The position numbers and the translations under genes were made by a program. The notes under the pieces are model-generated. The model was not told the DNA's origin and ran no database searches. It saw only the letters and a list, made by a program, of their open reading frames with translations. Below are positions 1 through 6,157 of a stretch of DNA of 10,217 nt, piece after piece (position 1 is the first letter of the stretch; each line of letters opens with the position of its first letter). The stretch comes from Paludibacter sp. (lineage in GTDB: Bacteria > Bacteroidota > Bacteroidia > Bacteroidales > Paludibacteraceae), in assembly GCA_028748945.1 (NCBI GenBank), contig JAQTOL010000076.1, positions 1-10,217 on the forward strand, in the 5' to 3' direction.

Positions 1-19
1 AATAAAACGGATTATTAGT

Positions 20-2038
20 TTATTTATTAATGAATAATTTACGGGTTGATTTGTCTCCATTTGATGTAGAAACACTAACAAAATAAATCCCTGAATGATA
101 CTCAGCTAAAGGTATCGTCAGTAAATGGTCTCCGGATTCTAAAGTGTTTCGGGTTTCCATATACATTTTTTCTCCGGCAATATTGTAGATTGAAATAGCT
201 ACATCGGCGGATTGTAACAGTGAGAATCGTATGGTAATTTTATCGGAAGCAGGATTGGGATAAAGTTGCATACTTTGAATTAGCTCATACGTATTTGTCA
301 GACCGGTATAAATTAAATCCATTTTTTGCAAATACCATTGTTGATCAGGATTAGTGGCAATGTTGTTATCTGCTTCTACAGTTTTACTTCCATTTTCAAA
401 ACTTCCCTGGTAGTTATTTATTGAATTCAGGGATTTGTAATTTATTATCCCGTAAATGTTCCCTGTACTTACCGGGATGATTTTCCACTTTTGCGCATTA
501 TCATAATCATTAATGGCTACCTGAATCAGGCTATTTCCCTTCCCGTTTCCTGCCATGGCCAGCATGGATCTTTTGTTGATGATCCTGTATAAGTCGTTTC
601 CCAGTGAATTTATCTGCCAGAGTTGCCCTTCGTCCGATTCCGGTTCCCACAACATTAGGCCTGCATTCGGTTCAACCGATTCGTCCGTAACATCGATCAC
701 ATTATTTGTTTTTTTATTCATAATCATATAATATTGATTACCTGCAATAAATGCTTCGTATGGTTTTGCGCCTGTATTATTAAAACTGGTCGTCAGAAAA
801 TTCACTCTGTTTCCCAAATAGGTCTTTAAATAATCGACTCCCCCGGAATAGGTGCTAAAAAGGTATGTTTCATCATATACTCTGGTATTTAATACGTTCC
901 ATTTCGTGAAATTCTGTTGTTGTGATTGATTAATCAGAGCGGAAGTTTCATTGATATGGGATATAAGTTTTCCAATTAAATTATTTGATGTAATTTGCTT
1001 CCAATGATTCCTGACTGCAGTTTGAAACCATTCATCCTGCCAGATACGTTCAATCCATGTTCGGGGTGCATGTGCATTTTCGCGCATTAATTTTAATGTT
1101 GCATCACCTAACCTGTTATCATTATTAAAGGCAATGTCGTAATCCCACAAAGGTCCAAAATACAATTTATCGTCGGAGCGTTTTTTATACACGTATGTGC
1201 TCCAGAATGAATCGGAATTGCCGGTTAATTCGGAGGCAATATACCAGTTAATGAGCGAAGTTGTATCCACTCTTGAACGATAACCTGTTTGAGGATTTTT
1301 AAAATCGGAGGAAAACAATCTGGTTTCAAAATCGTTTATGTAATTTTTTATATAGTTTAATTGTTGCGATTTAATGACATCGTCATCCGGCGATTTTACC
1401 GATATTTTCATTCCTTTTCCTGAAGTAAACCACACCGTTTCTGATGATGCAAATCCATCTAATTCCAACAAGTATCCGCCACTAATTGCCGGTTCTATGG
1501 TGTCGTTGCCGGTTTGTTCATCGATGTTCACACGAAAAGGCGATACTTCCAATTGGTCGGAAACCAGGTAATTACCAAGAAAATTATTATTCAATACCAG
1601 ATCAACAAACCGGGCAGAAGGCGAAAATTCAAATCCTAATATCTCGCTGATTTTAAAAGTCAGGGTATTTCTTAGCAGTGTTTTGTCAGCATGATTTGCC
1701 AATAGAACCCAGCTTTTTTCTTTTGCGGGCAGATTCAAGAGGTTCGTTTTTTTGTCGAGTTTGATTCGGTACGGTTTTTTGCTGAAATTCCAGGTTGAAT
1801 TTCCTCTTCCCCTAATTTCAGTTATCATATTTAATTCTTCTGACGAATCGGAACTTTTAATTAATATATTGCCGGGAACCCAGGTAACTTTATCATTAAT
1901 TGGTTGGCTATTAGTTGTTGTAATGTAGAATGTGGGTAAATTGGTGATTTGAGTCTGAGAAATTAGATTCGCTGAGCTTCCCAGAATAAACAAAAACAGG
2001 ACAATGCGAAATTTTTTTGTTGGAAGGTATTGATTCAT
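20..2038 (-). CDS. Secreted CotH-family protein with ricin-type lectin domain and T9SS sorting tail
   Basis: The 672-residue product starts with a basic patch and a hydrophobic stretch (residues about 8-27), a signal peptide for Sec export. Residues about 35-420 match the CotH kinase-like fold: a glycine-rich RGRGNSTW segment (76-83), a KKPYRIKLDKK lysine-rich stretch (87-97) and the family's GPLWDYDIAFNN block (295-306), whose Asp residues are the expected metal/catalytic ligands. Residues about 435-572 look like a ricin B-type beta-trefoil, with repeated W-x-I/L turns (GQLWQI, AQKWKI, QQWYL), suggesting carbohydrate binding. Residues about 590-672 begin LYPNPASDKITI and end in a short basic tail, a type A Por sorting domain, so the protein is probably secreted or surface-anchored by the type IX system. 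CotH proteins in spore formers phosphorylate coat proteins; the target here is unknown. The ATG at 2038 is chosen because it directly precedes the signal peptide. A cell-wall or glycan-associated role is inference. Confidence 0.87.
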   Translation of the reverse strand: MNQYLPTKKFRIVLFLFILGSSANLISQTQITNLPTFYITTTNSQPINDKVTWVPGNILIKSSDSSEELNMITEIRGRGNSTWNFSKKPYRIKLDKKTNLLNLPAKEKSWVLLANHADKTLLRNTLTFKISEILGFEFSPSARFVDLVLNNNFLGNYLVSDQLEVSPFRVNIDEQTGNDTIEPAISGGYLLELDGFASSETVWFTSGKGMKISVKSPDDDVIKSQQLNYIKNYINDFETRLFSSDFKNPQTGYRSRVDTTSLINWYIASELTGNSDSFWSTYVYKKRSDDKLYFGPLWDYDIAFNNDNRLGDATLKLMRENAHAPRTWIERIWQDEWFQTAVRNHWKQITSNNLIGKLISHINETSALINQSQQQNFTKWNVLNTRVYDETYLFSTYSGGVDYLKTYLGNRVNFLTTSFNNTGAKPYEAFIAGNQYYMIMNKKTNNVIDVTDESVEPNAGLMLWEPESDEGQLWQINSLGNDLYRIINKRSMLAMAGNGKGNSLIQVAINDYDNAQKWKIIPVSTGNIYGIINYKSLNSINNYQGSFENGSKTVEADNNIATNPDQQWYLQKMDLIYTGLTNTYELIQSMQLYPNPASDKITIRFSLLQSADVAISIYNIAGEKMYMETRNTLESGDHLLTIPLAEYHSGIYFVSVSTSNGDKSTRKLFINK

Positions 2039-2116
2039 TAAATGGCGATTGAAATTTTCTTAGATTTTTTGTTTTTTACAAATGGGTTAGTAGAGCCATT
2101 TTTTAATATCAGGGAA

Positions 2117-2124
2117 CAAATATA
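2117..2124 (-). promoter_or_regulatory. Candidate -7 box of the CotH-like gene
   Basis: Read on the minus strand this is TATATTTG, a match to the Bacteroidota TAnnTTTG -7 element. It lies about 80 bases upstream of the ATG at 2038. No TTTG -33 box is visible at the usual 19-21 base spacing, so the call rests on the -7 box alone. Confidence 0.35.
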
Positions 2125-2176
2125 TAAATTTTTTCCCTTAAATTTTTGATTGTCTTCATTTTTCTGTAATATTAAT

Positions 2177-2201
2177 TCTCAAACCGGGCATAGGTTTGAG
2201 A
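2177..2201. promoter_or_regulatory. Perfect 9-bp inverted repeat, possible operator
   Basis: TCTCAAACC is followed by a 7-base spacer (GGGCATA) and the exact complement GGTTTGAGA. It sits in the middle of a divergent promoter region, where a dimeric regulator could act on both genes. It is not followed by a T run on either strand, so it does not look like a terminator. A role as operator is inference. Confidence 0.4.
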
Positions 2202-2295
2202 TAACCCCAATAATGAAATGTTTCGCTTCTGCATATAGATAAATGGTTATCATTTTATTTGCTTGAATAATGAGGAATTTTCGATTATTTTTAGT

Positions 2296-2303
2296 TACTT
2301 TTG
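2296..2303 (+). promoter_or_regulatory. Candidate -7 box of the SPFH gene
   Basis: TACTTTTG matches TAnnTTTG and stands 46 bases before the ATG at 2350, which would give a 5' leader of roughly 40 bases. The nearest upstream TTTG (2258-2261) is 34 bases away, too far for a standard -33 box. Confidence 0.45.
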
Positions 2304-2349
2304 TAAAATATAATATTTCACACATTTACACAACTAATATTTATAAATT

Positions 2350-3252
2350 ATGTTAGCTCTGATAGTTATTGGTATAGTCGGTTTGCTAGTCGGTTTTAGT
2401 GCAAAAAAATCAAATTCACCAGCTTCACCGTACAGCGGTATTATTAAAATTGTAGGGGTGGCCATCATTTTTATTGGTGCCGTAATGTCTTCGATTGTTC
2501 AAATAAATCCGGGCGAGATCGGTGTACAAAAGCTTTTCGGAAAAGTAAACAATACGATTTTGAACAGCGGACTGAATGTTATTAATCCATTGGTAGAAGT
2601 GGTAACATTTGATACCCGGACTCAAAATTATACCATGTCGGGTGTGCAGGATGAAGGTCAAAAATCGGGAGACGATGCCATACGCGTGTTATCGGCCGAT
2701 GGACTTGAAGTAGTTATTGACTTAACGGTTTTATATAAAATTGTACCTACCGAAGCTCCACGGATATTACAACAAATTGGAACGGATTACAGGAATACCA
2801 TTGTTCGTCCAATTTGTCGTACGAAAATTCGTGACAATGCCGTGTATTACGATGCCGTTGCCTTGTATTCGACGAAACGTGATGAGTTTCAGGCAAGGAT
2901 TTTTTCTACTATTGAAAAAGATTTTAAGGCCCGAGGGCTGGAACTTGAACAACTGTTGATTCGGAATATCACCCTTCCGGCCTCGGTTAAGACTACGATT
3001 GAGTCAAAGATTAATGCCGAGCAGGATGCACAGAAAATGATTTTTGTTCTTCAAAAAGAGAAACAAGAAGCGGAACGTAAGCGTGTAGAGGCACAAGGTA
3101 TTGCCGATTATCAGAAGATATTAAGTACCGGTTTAAGTGATAAACAGTTGCAGTATGAAATGATAAAAGCCATTGCCACTTCGCCCAATGCAAAATTAAT
3201 TATTATGGGAGGTGGAAAAAACAGCACTCCGGTCATTCTTGATACAAAATAA
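2350..3252 (+). CDS. Prohibitin-like SPFH/Band 7 membrane protein
   Basis: The 300-residue product has two hydrophobic N-terminal segments (about 2-16 and 31-50), then the Band 7 opening INPGEIGVQKLFGKV (52-66) and a GLNVINPLVEVVTFDTRTQ stretch (74-92) typical of prohibitins. The SPFH domain runs to about residue 210 (ending LLIRNITLP). It is followed by a charged alpha-helical/coiled-coil region (about 215-255, rich in K, E, Q and R) and a short hydrophobic C-terminus. Family members form large rings in the membrane and modulate proteases such as FtsH or organise membrane microdomains. No HflK/HflC partner or protease gene is adjacent, so the partner is unknown. The gene appears monocistronic: it has its own -7 box and is closed by the terminator at 3276-3306. 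The ATG at 2350 follows an A/T-rich leader without a Shine-Dalgarno sequence. Family assignment is secure; the physiological role is not. Confidence 0.9.
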   Translation: MLALIVIGIVGLLVGFSAKKSNSPASPYSGIIKIVGVAIIFIGAVMSSIVQINPGEIGVQKLFGKVNNTILNSGLNVINPLVEVVTFDTRTQNYTMSGVQDEGQKSGDDAIRVLSADGLEVVIDLTVLYKIVPTEAPRILQQIGTDYRNTIVRPICRTKIRDNAVYYDAVALYSTKRDEFQARIFSTIEKDFKARGLELEQLLIRNITLPASVKTTIESKINAEQDAQKMIFVLQKEKQEAERKRVEAQGIADYQKILSTGLSDKQLQYEMIKAIATSPNAKLIIMGGGKNSTPVILDTK

Positions 3253-3275
3253 AGAATTGAAATTTAATATTATTG

Positions 3276-3306
3276 AAAAGCTGTCAGGTTCCTGACGGCT
3301 TTTTTT
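3276..3306 (+). terminator. Intrinsic terminator after the SPFH gene
   Basis: AAAAGCTGTCAGG pairs with CCTGACGGCTTTT across a tight TT turn. The stem is about 13 bp with one G-T wobble and is followed directly by a T run up to 3306. It begins 23 bases after the SPFH stop codon. Confidence 0.88.
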
Positions 3307-3308
3307 AG

Positions 3309-3316
3309 TATATTTG
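3309..3316 (+). promoter_or_regulatory. Candidate -7 box of the 182-residue unknown protein
   Basis: TATATTTG matches TAnnTTTG and follows immediately after the terminator T run. It lies 24 bases before the ATG at 3341, giving a short leader. Termination and initiation thus seem to be packed into about 40 bases. A -33 TTTG is not seen. Confidence 0.45.
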
Positions 3317-3340
3317 CGAAATAAAATAAAATTCATTTCC

Positions 3341-3889
3341 ATGCCACGGGATAAAGCCATATTAAAAGAACAACTCGCTGATCTTTCAAAAAAGGAACTG
3401 GTGGACATGGTGCTGAAGTTATCCGCAAAACGCTTTAATTACGAGTATTTGTTGGTGAATTTTCTGGATACAGATGGCGGAGAGCAAACATTGTTCGAAG
3501 AAACCGTTGAAGATATTGACCAACTCTGTGCGAAAGAATATAAAGGACGAACCATCCAACATCAACTGGCTAAGAAACTTAATGCCTGCACCAAACGAAT
3601 TCGTGAATTTACAGTGGAAACGAAAAGCAAAAAACTGGAAGCTGATTTGGTATTATACGTACTCGAAATACAATTTGCGAATCCTTCCAGAGTCTTTGGA
3701 GCCCGTGTTTCAGGTTACGATTACAAAGTGGGGCTGTTACTCAAAAAACTTATTACGCTGGTTACAAAAAAACTTCATCCTGATTACCGGATTGATTATG
3801 TGGATAAAATAAATGAATTTCTTGACAAATTGCATCAGACTTCCAACCGAATTAATACGATTAAAGAATTACCAGCCTCTATTGATTAA
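3341..3889 (+). CDS. Predicted cytoplasmic helical protein of unknown function (182 residues)
   Basis: I do not recognise the family with confidence. The ATG at 3341 is preferred over an upstream in-frame TTG at 3314, which falls inside the -7 box. The product has no signal peptide or membrane segment and is lysine-rich and almost entirely helical by composition. The N-terminus (ADLSKKELVDMVLKLSAK, residues about 11-28) resembles the opening helices of DUF6155-like or SAP-like proteins. Later there are ADLVLYVLEIQFANPSRVFG (about 108-127) and a C-terminal helix pair with an HPDYRIDYVDKINEFLDKL core (about 147-165). No catalytic motif is visible. It follows a terminator and has its own promoter-like box, and it converges with the lipoate ligase gene with only 14 bases between the two stops, so it is probably transcribed alone. 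Coding potential is supported by the clean full-length frame and normal composition. Confidence 0.75.
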   Translation: MPRDKAILKEQLADLSKKELVDMVLKLSAKRFNYEYLLVNFLDTDGGEQTLFEETVEDIDQLCAKEYKGRTIQHQLAKKLNACTKRIREFTVETKSKKLEADLVLYVLEIQFANPSRVFGARVSGYDYKVGLLLKKLITLVTKKLHPDYRIDYVDKINEFLDKLHQTSNRINTIKELPASID

Positions 3890-3903
3890 TGTTTTTGTGA
3901 TGC

Positions 3904-4641
3904 TCATTTTTTAAAAATCCAATCTCTCAATTTATATTTGTTCTGCTGTATAAATTGGATTTTTTCTAACTCAGCTTCTGATAGAAAAGTAACAGTTTCC
4001 AGCTTGTATAACCTTAGAATTACTCCCGTAAAATTAACAATAAAGTCATTAATATCAGTTGCAGGAAGATTTTGTTCTCGCAGATAATTTCGGATATTCT
4101 TTACGGGGCTGGGAACTGATGGGATAGCTTTTATTATAGTTTTGCTTTGTACCGTAGATAGAGCCTTTTGCAGCCTATACAAATCGGTATCGTATAGTAA
4201 TGTTCCATGATGAAGTTCCCTTTTTTTTCCTATATGTGATGCTGTTCCGGAGATTTTAAAACCACCGGGTAACCAAAGGTCTTTCCGTTTACCAACCTCA
4301 ACTTCAATTCCTAAAGCGTTCAAAACCTCAACAATGGGCTTTAGAAAATTCGGATTTAAGGAAGATCTTTCGTTCGTTTTATTGGAAATAAAGCAAAAAT
4401 TTAAATTTCCAAAATCGTGATAAACACTGCCGCCACCTGACATACGCCTGACAATTTGAATATTGTTTTCTCTGCAATAATCCAGATTTACTTCGTTTTG
4501 GATGGCCTGATTGCAACCGATGATTACACTCGGTTCATTCACATAGAAAAGCAAAATTTCTTCCGGGCTCTCAGAAAATATATATTCCTCTGTTGCCAGA
4601 TTGAAAGTTGCTGAAGTGGATGTGGATTGGATGATTTGCAT
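3904..4641 (-). CDS. lplA: Lipoate-protein ligase A family, catalytic domain only
   Basis: The 245-residue product belongs to the biotin/lipoyl ligase fold. It carries RRMSGGGSVYHDFGN (65-79), the lipoate/ATP-binding loop; KISGTAS (129-135), whose lysine K129 corresponds to the lipoyl-adenylate-binding lysine; and HHGTLLYD (144-151). Ligases of this type activate free lipoate as lipoyl-AMP and attach it to E2 and GcvH domains of 2-oxoacid dehydrogenases and the glycine cleavage system. E. coli LplA is about 337 residues. This protein stops soon after NKYKLRDWIFKK, where the catalytic domain ends, so the C-terminal accessory domain is missing, as in archaeal two-part LplA/LplB enzymes. It could instead transfer octanoyl or lipoyl groups (LipM/LipL-like). 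The ATG at 4641 lies only two bases from the repeat element at 4644, so its leader is made of that element. It is probably not functionally linked to the sugar genes upstream. Confidence 0.85.
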   Translation of the reverse strand: MQIIQSTSTSATFNLATEEYIFSESPEEILLFYVNEPSVIIGCNQAIQNEVNLDYCRENNIQIVRRMSGGGSVYHDFGNLNFCFISNKTNERSSLNPNFLKPIVEVLNALGIEVEVGKRKDLWLPGGFKISGTASHIGKKRELHHGTLLYDTDLYRLQKALSTVQSKTIIKAIPSVPSPVKNIRNYLREQNLPATDINDFIVNFTGVILRLYKLETVTFLSEAELEKIQFIQQNKYKLRDWIFKK

Positions 4642-4643
4642 AA

Positions 4644-4805
4644 CCCCTAACCCCTAAAGGGGAACTATGATACTTTTGTTTATTAAAAACATTGATTTAT
4701 TTGTTGCAAAAAATACGAAAAGATAAAGAGGAATTATGAAATTAAACTTCCATAATTCCCCTTTAGGATTATAATTCTTTAGCTCCCCTTTAGGGGGTTG
4801 GGGGG
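4644..4805. repeat. MITE-like palindromic element, copy 1
   Basis: The left end (4644-4664) is CCCCTAACCCCTAAAGGGGAA. The right end (4783-4805) is its imperfect inverted counterpart, with CCCCTTTAGGGGG and further G runs. Inside is a hairpin, GGAATTATG (4730-4738) and CATAATTCC (4751-4759) around a 12-base loop, followed by an extra CCCCTTTAGG (4758-4767). The end, the internal hairpin and the ACTTTYGT stretch after the left end are all shared with copy 2 at 9982-10135, so this is a repeated element, not chance palindromy. It fills almost the whole gap between the tandem aldolase gene and lplA. It has no ORF. It contains TACTTTTG (4671-4678, plus), a -7-like sequence of unknown significance. 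It could also act as an mRNA-stabilising or attenuating hairpin. Confidence 0.8.
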
Positions 4806-4806
4806 T

Positions 4807-6105
4807 CTATTTTACATTAAACGCCACTCTTAACTCGTCTATTTCCTTATCGCCCATTGGATGCAGGGATCCGATGGAAGAAGCCATAACCAAAGAGTTA
4901 GCAGAGAATTCTGCCACCTCCAGATAATCGAAGGTATTGATTAATTTGTTCCCGGTAACAATCACACAGTCATTTTCAACAATGATTACCCGGTTTGTAT
5001 TGAACATTTTAGCAATATCTTCAGTATCGGAGTACAAACTCTCGAATGGAATGGAAGGAACATCCTGAAGGAAAATCCAGCTTTCCGGAATGGTGCGTAC
5101 GTCAAACTTTTGATGACTTACTGCGTGTGCCATCAAATTGGTAGGCTGAGTGGTAATAATAGAATTGATATGCGGATTCAACTGGTAAATACGGTGGTGA
5201 AGAGCTACCGAACGACTGGGTTCTTTCCCTGCTTCGGTCATGCCATTTTTCACCTGAACAATATTTTTGGGCAAAATATCCCAACGTGCCACGTCGCGTG
5301 GAGTTATCAGAAAGTCATTCTCTTTCCAGCGTACCGATACTGTTCCGTAAGTCGAAATCATCAATCCCTGATCGCAGGCCCGACGAATAATACTGACCAT
5401 ATCCGAACGAATTTCACGCTCTTCTGACGGATGATCAACATCCATAAACGGAGTAATATTTTTCGGGAAATGGTTGATATATTTTGAAATTTGTTCATCA
5501 GTCAGCGTATTTATTTTTCCGATACGTCCTGCATTTACAATGGTACGACAACAAAATTCAAGCGTCTCGAAACGTTGATAAGCATCCATCATATCGGTTC
5601 CACCTAACACTACCCCGTGATTTTCCATAATCACAGCTTTGAATTTCCGGTTCTTAAACTCATTGGCTATTTTCCCACCGAGTTCTTCGCTTCCGGGACA
5701 ACCATAGGGAGCAAAACCAATTTCACCACAGATTTTCCGTGCCTGAGGAACAATGCTGGTATCAGGTACCTGGCGGGCAATGCTGAAAGCTACCAATCCG
5801 GGTGGGTGAGCGTGAATGATAGCAGTCAACTCGGGACGGGTTTCATAGATTGCTTTATGAAATGGATATTCGGATGAAGGTTTGTGTAACCCGACAATTG
5901 TACCGTCTTTCTTTACACATACAATGTCTTTTACTGTCAATGAGCCTTTATCAACCGCCGAAGGAGTTATCCAAATATCACCGTTTCCATCTTTAATGGA
6001 AATGTTTCCACCCGAAGTGGTTGTCATTCCGCTCCGGTAAATACGTCCGATTATCACATTAATCTGTTCTACCGGATGCATTAAGTTAACATCTAACTGT
6101 TTCAT
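4807..6105 (-). CDS. Tandem class II aldolase protein with degenerate second domain
   Basis: The 432-residue product holds two class II aldolase/adducin domains. The first (about 10-215) has the full set: TTTSGGNIS phosphate/substrate loop (28-36), catalytic-type Glu in SSEYPFH (E79), zinc ligands in IIHAHPP (H98, H100) and in ENHG (H163). The second (about 232-430) aligns along its length but reads IITTQPT, VENDC and SRSVALH at these sites, so the three His and the Glu are lost. Family enzymes cleave ketose 1-phosphates such as fuculose or rhamnulose 1-phosphate to DHAP and an aldehyde, or epimerise or decarboxylate pentose phosphates; the substrate here is not clear. The second half is probably structural or regulatory. 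The ATG at 6105 is preferred; an in-frame TTG at 6126 lies in a 7-base repeat array. It follows the SorE-like dehydrogenase by 52 bases, probably in one operon. The stop codon directly abuts repeat copy 1. Confidence 0.88.
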   Translation of the reverse strand: MKQLDVNLMHPVEQINVIIGRIYRSGMTTTSGGNISIKDGNGDIWITPSAVDKGSLTVKDIVCVKKDGTIVGLHKPSSEYPFHKAIYETRPELTAIIHAHPPGLVAFSIARQVPDTSIVPQARKICGEIGFAPYGCPGSEELGGKIANEFKNRKFKAVIMENHGVVLGGTDMMDAYQRFETLEFCCRTIVNAGRIGKINTLTDEQISKYINHFPKNITPFMDVDHPSEEREIRSDMVSIIRRACDQGLMISTYGTVSVRWKENDFLITPRDVARWDILPKNIVQVKNGMTEAGKEPSRSVALHHRIYQLNPHINSIITTQPTNLMAHAVSHQKFDVRTIPESWIFLQDVPSIPFESLYSDTEDIAKMFNTNRVIIVENDCVIVTGNKLINTFDYLEVAEFSANSLVMASSIGSLHPMGDKEIDELRVAFNVK

Positions 6106-6120
6106 TTTATATAGATTATA

Positions 6121-6150
6121 GAACAAAGAGTCAAGAACAAAGACTCTTTG
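6121..6150. repeat. 7-base repeat array with perfect 9-bp hairpin
   Basis: The plus strand reads GAACAAA, GAGTCAA, GAACAAA, GACTCTTTG: three 7-base GARYCAA-like units, then an inverted end. CAAAGAGTC (6124-6132) and GACTCTTTG (6142-6150) form a perfect 9-bp stem around 9 bases. It occupies most of the 52-base gap between the dehydrogenase stop and the aldolase ATG. No T run follows the stem on the transcribed strand, so it is unlikely to be a strong terminator. It is related to the arrays around the four-helix gene. Confidence 0.65.
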
Positions 6151-6157
6151 TTTCTGT

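Larger units (their letters stand above)
2039..2349. other. Divergent intergenic region between the CotH-like and SPFH genes
   Basis: This 311-base, AT-rich stretch separates two divergent starts and contains no convincing ORF. It carries a -7-type box for each direction (2117-2124 minus, 2296-2303 plus) and a perfect 9-bp inverted repeat at 2177-2201 roughly between them. I see no riboswitch-like or tRNA-like structure. Confidence 0.6.

Noticed and set aside
3314..3340. TTG start for the 182-residue protein
   Set aside because: It lies within the TATATTTG -7 box, so it would not be transcribed as coding sequence from that promoter.
3890..3903. Bidirectional terminator between convergent genes
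   Set aside because: The 14-base gap has T-rich sequence but no stem could be found there.
4671..4678. TACTTTTG as a plus-strand promoter inside repeat copy 1
   Set aside because: It would read into the antisense of the aldolase gene, has no -33 box, and the aligned position in copy 2 is TACTTTCG.
6105..6126. TTG start giving a 439-residue tandem aldolase
   Set aside because: The extra residues (MFYNLYK) are encoded by the repeat array and leader; the ATG at 6105 gives the natural start.
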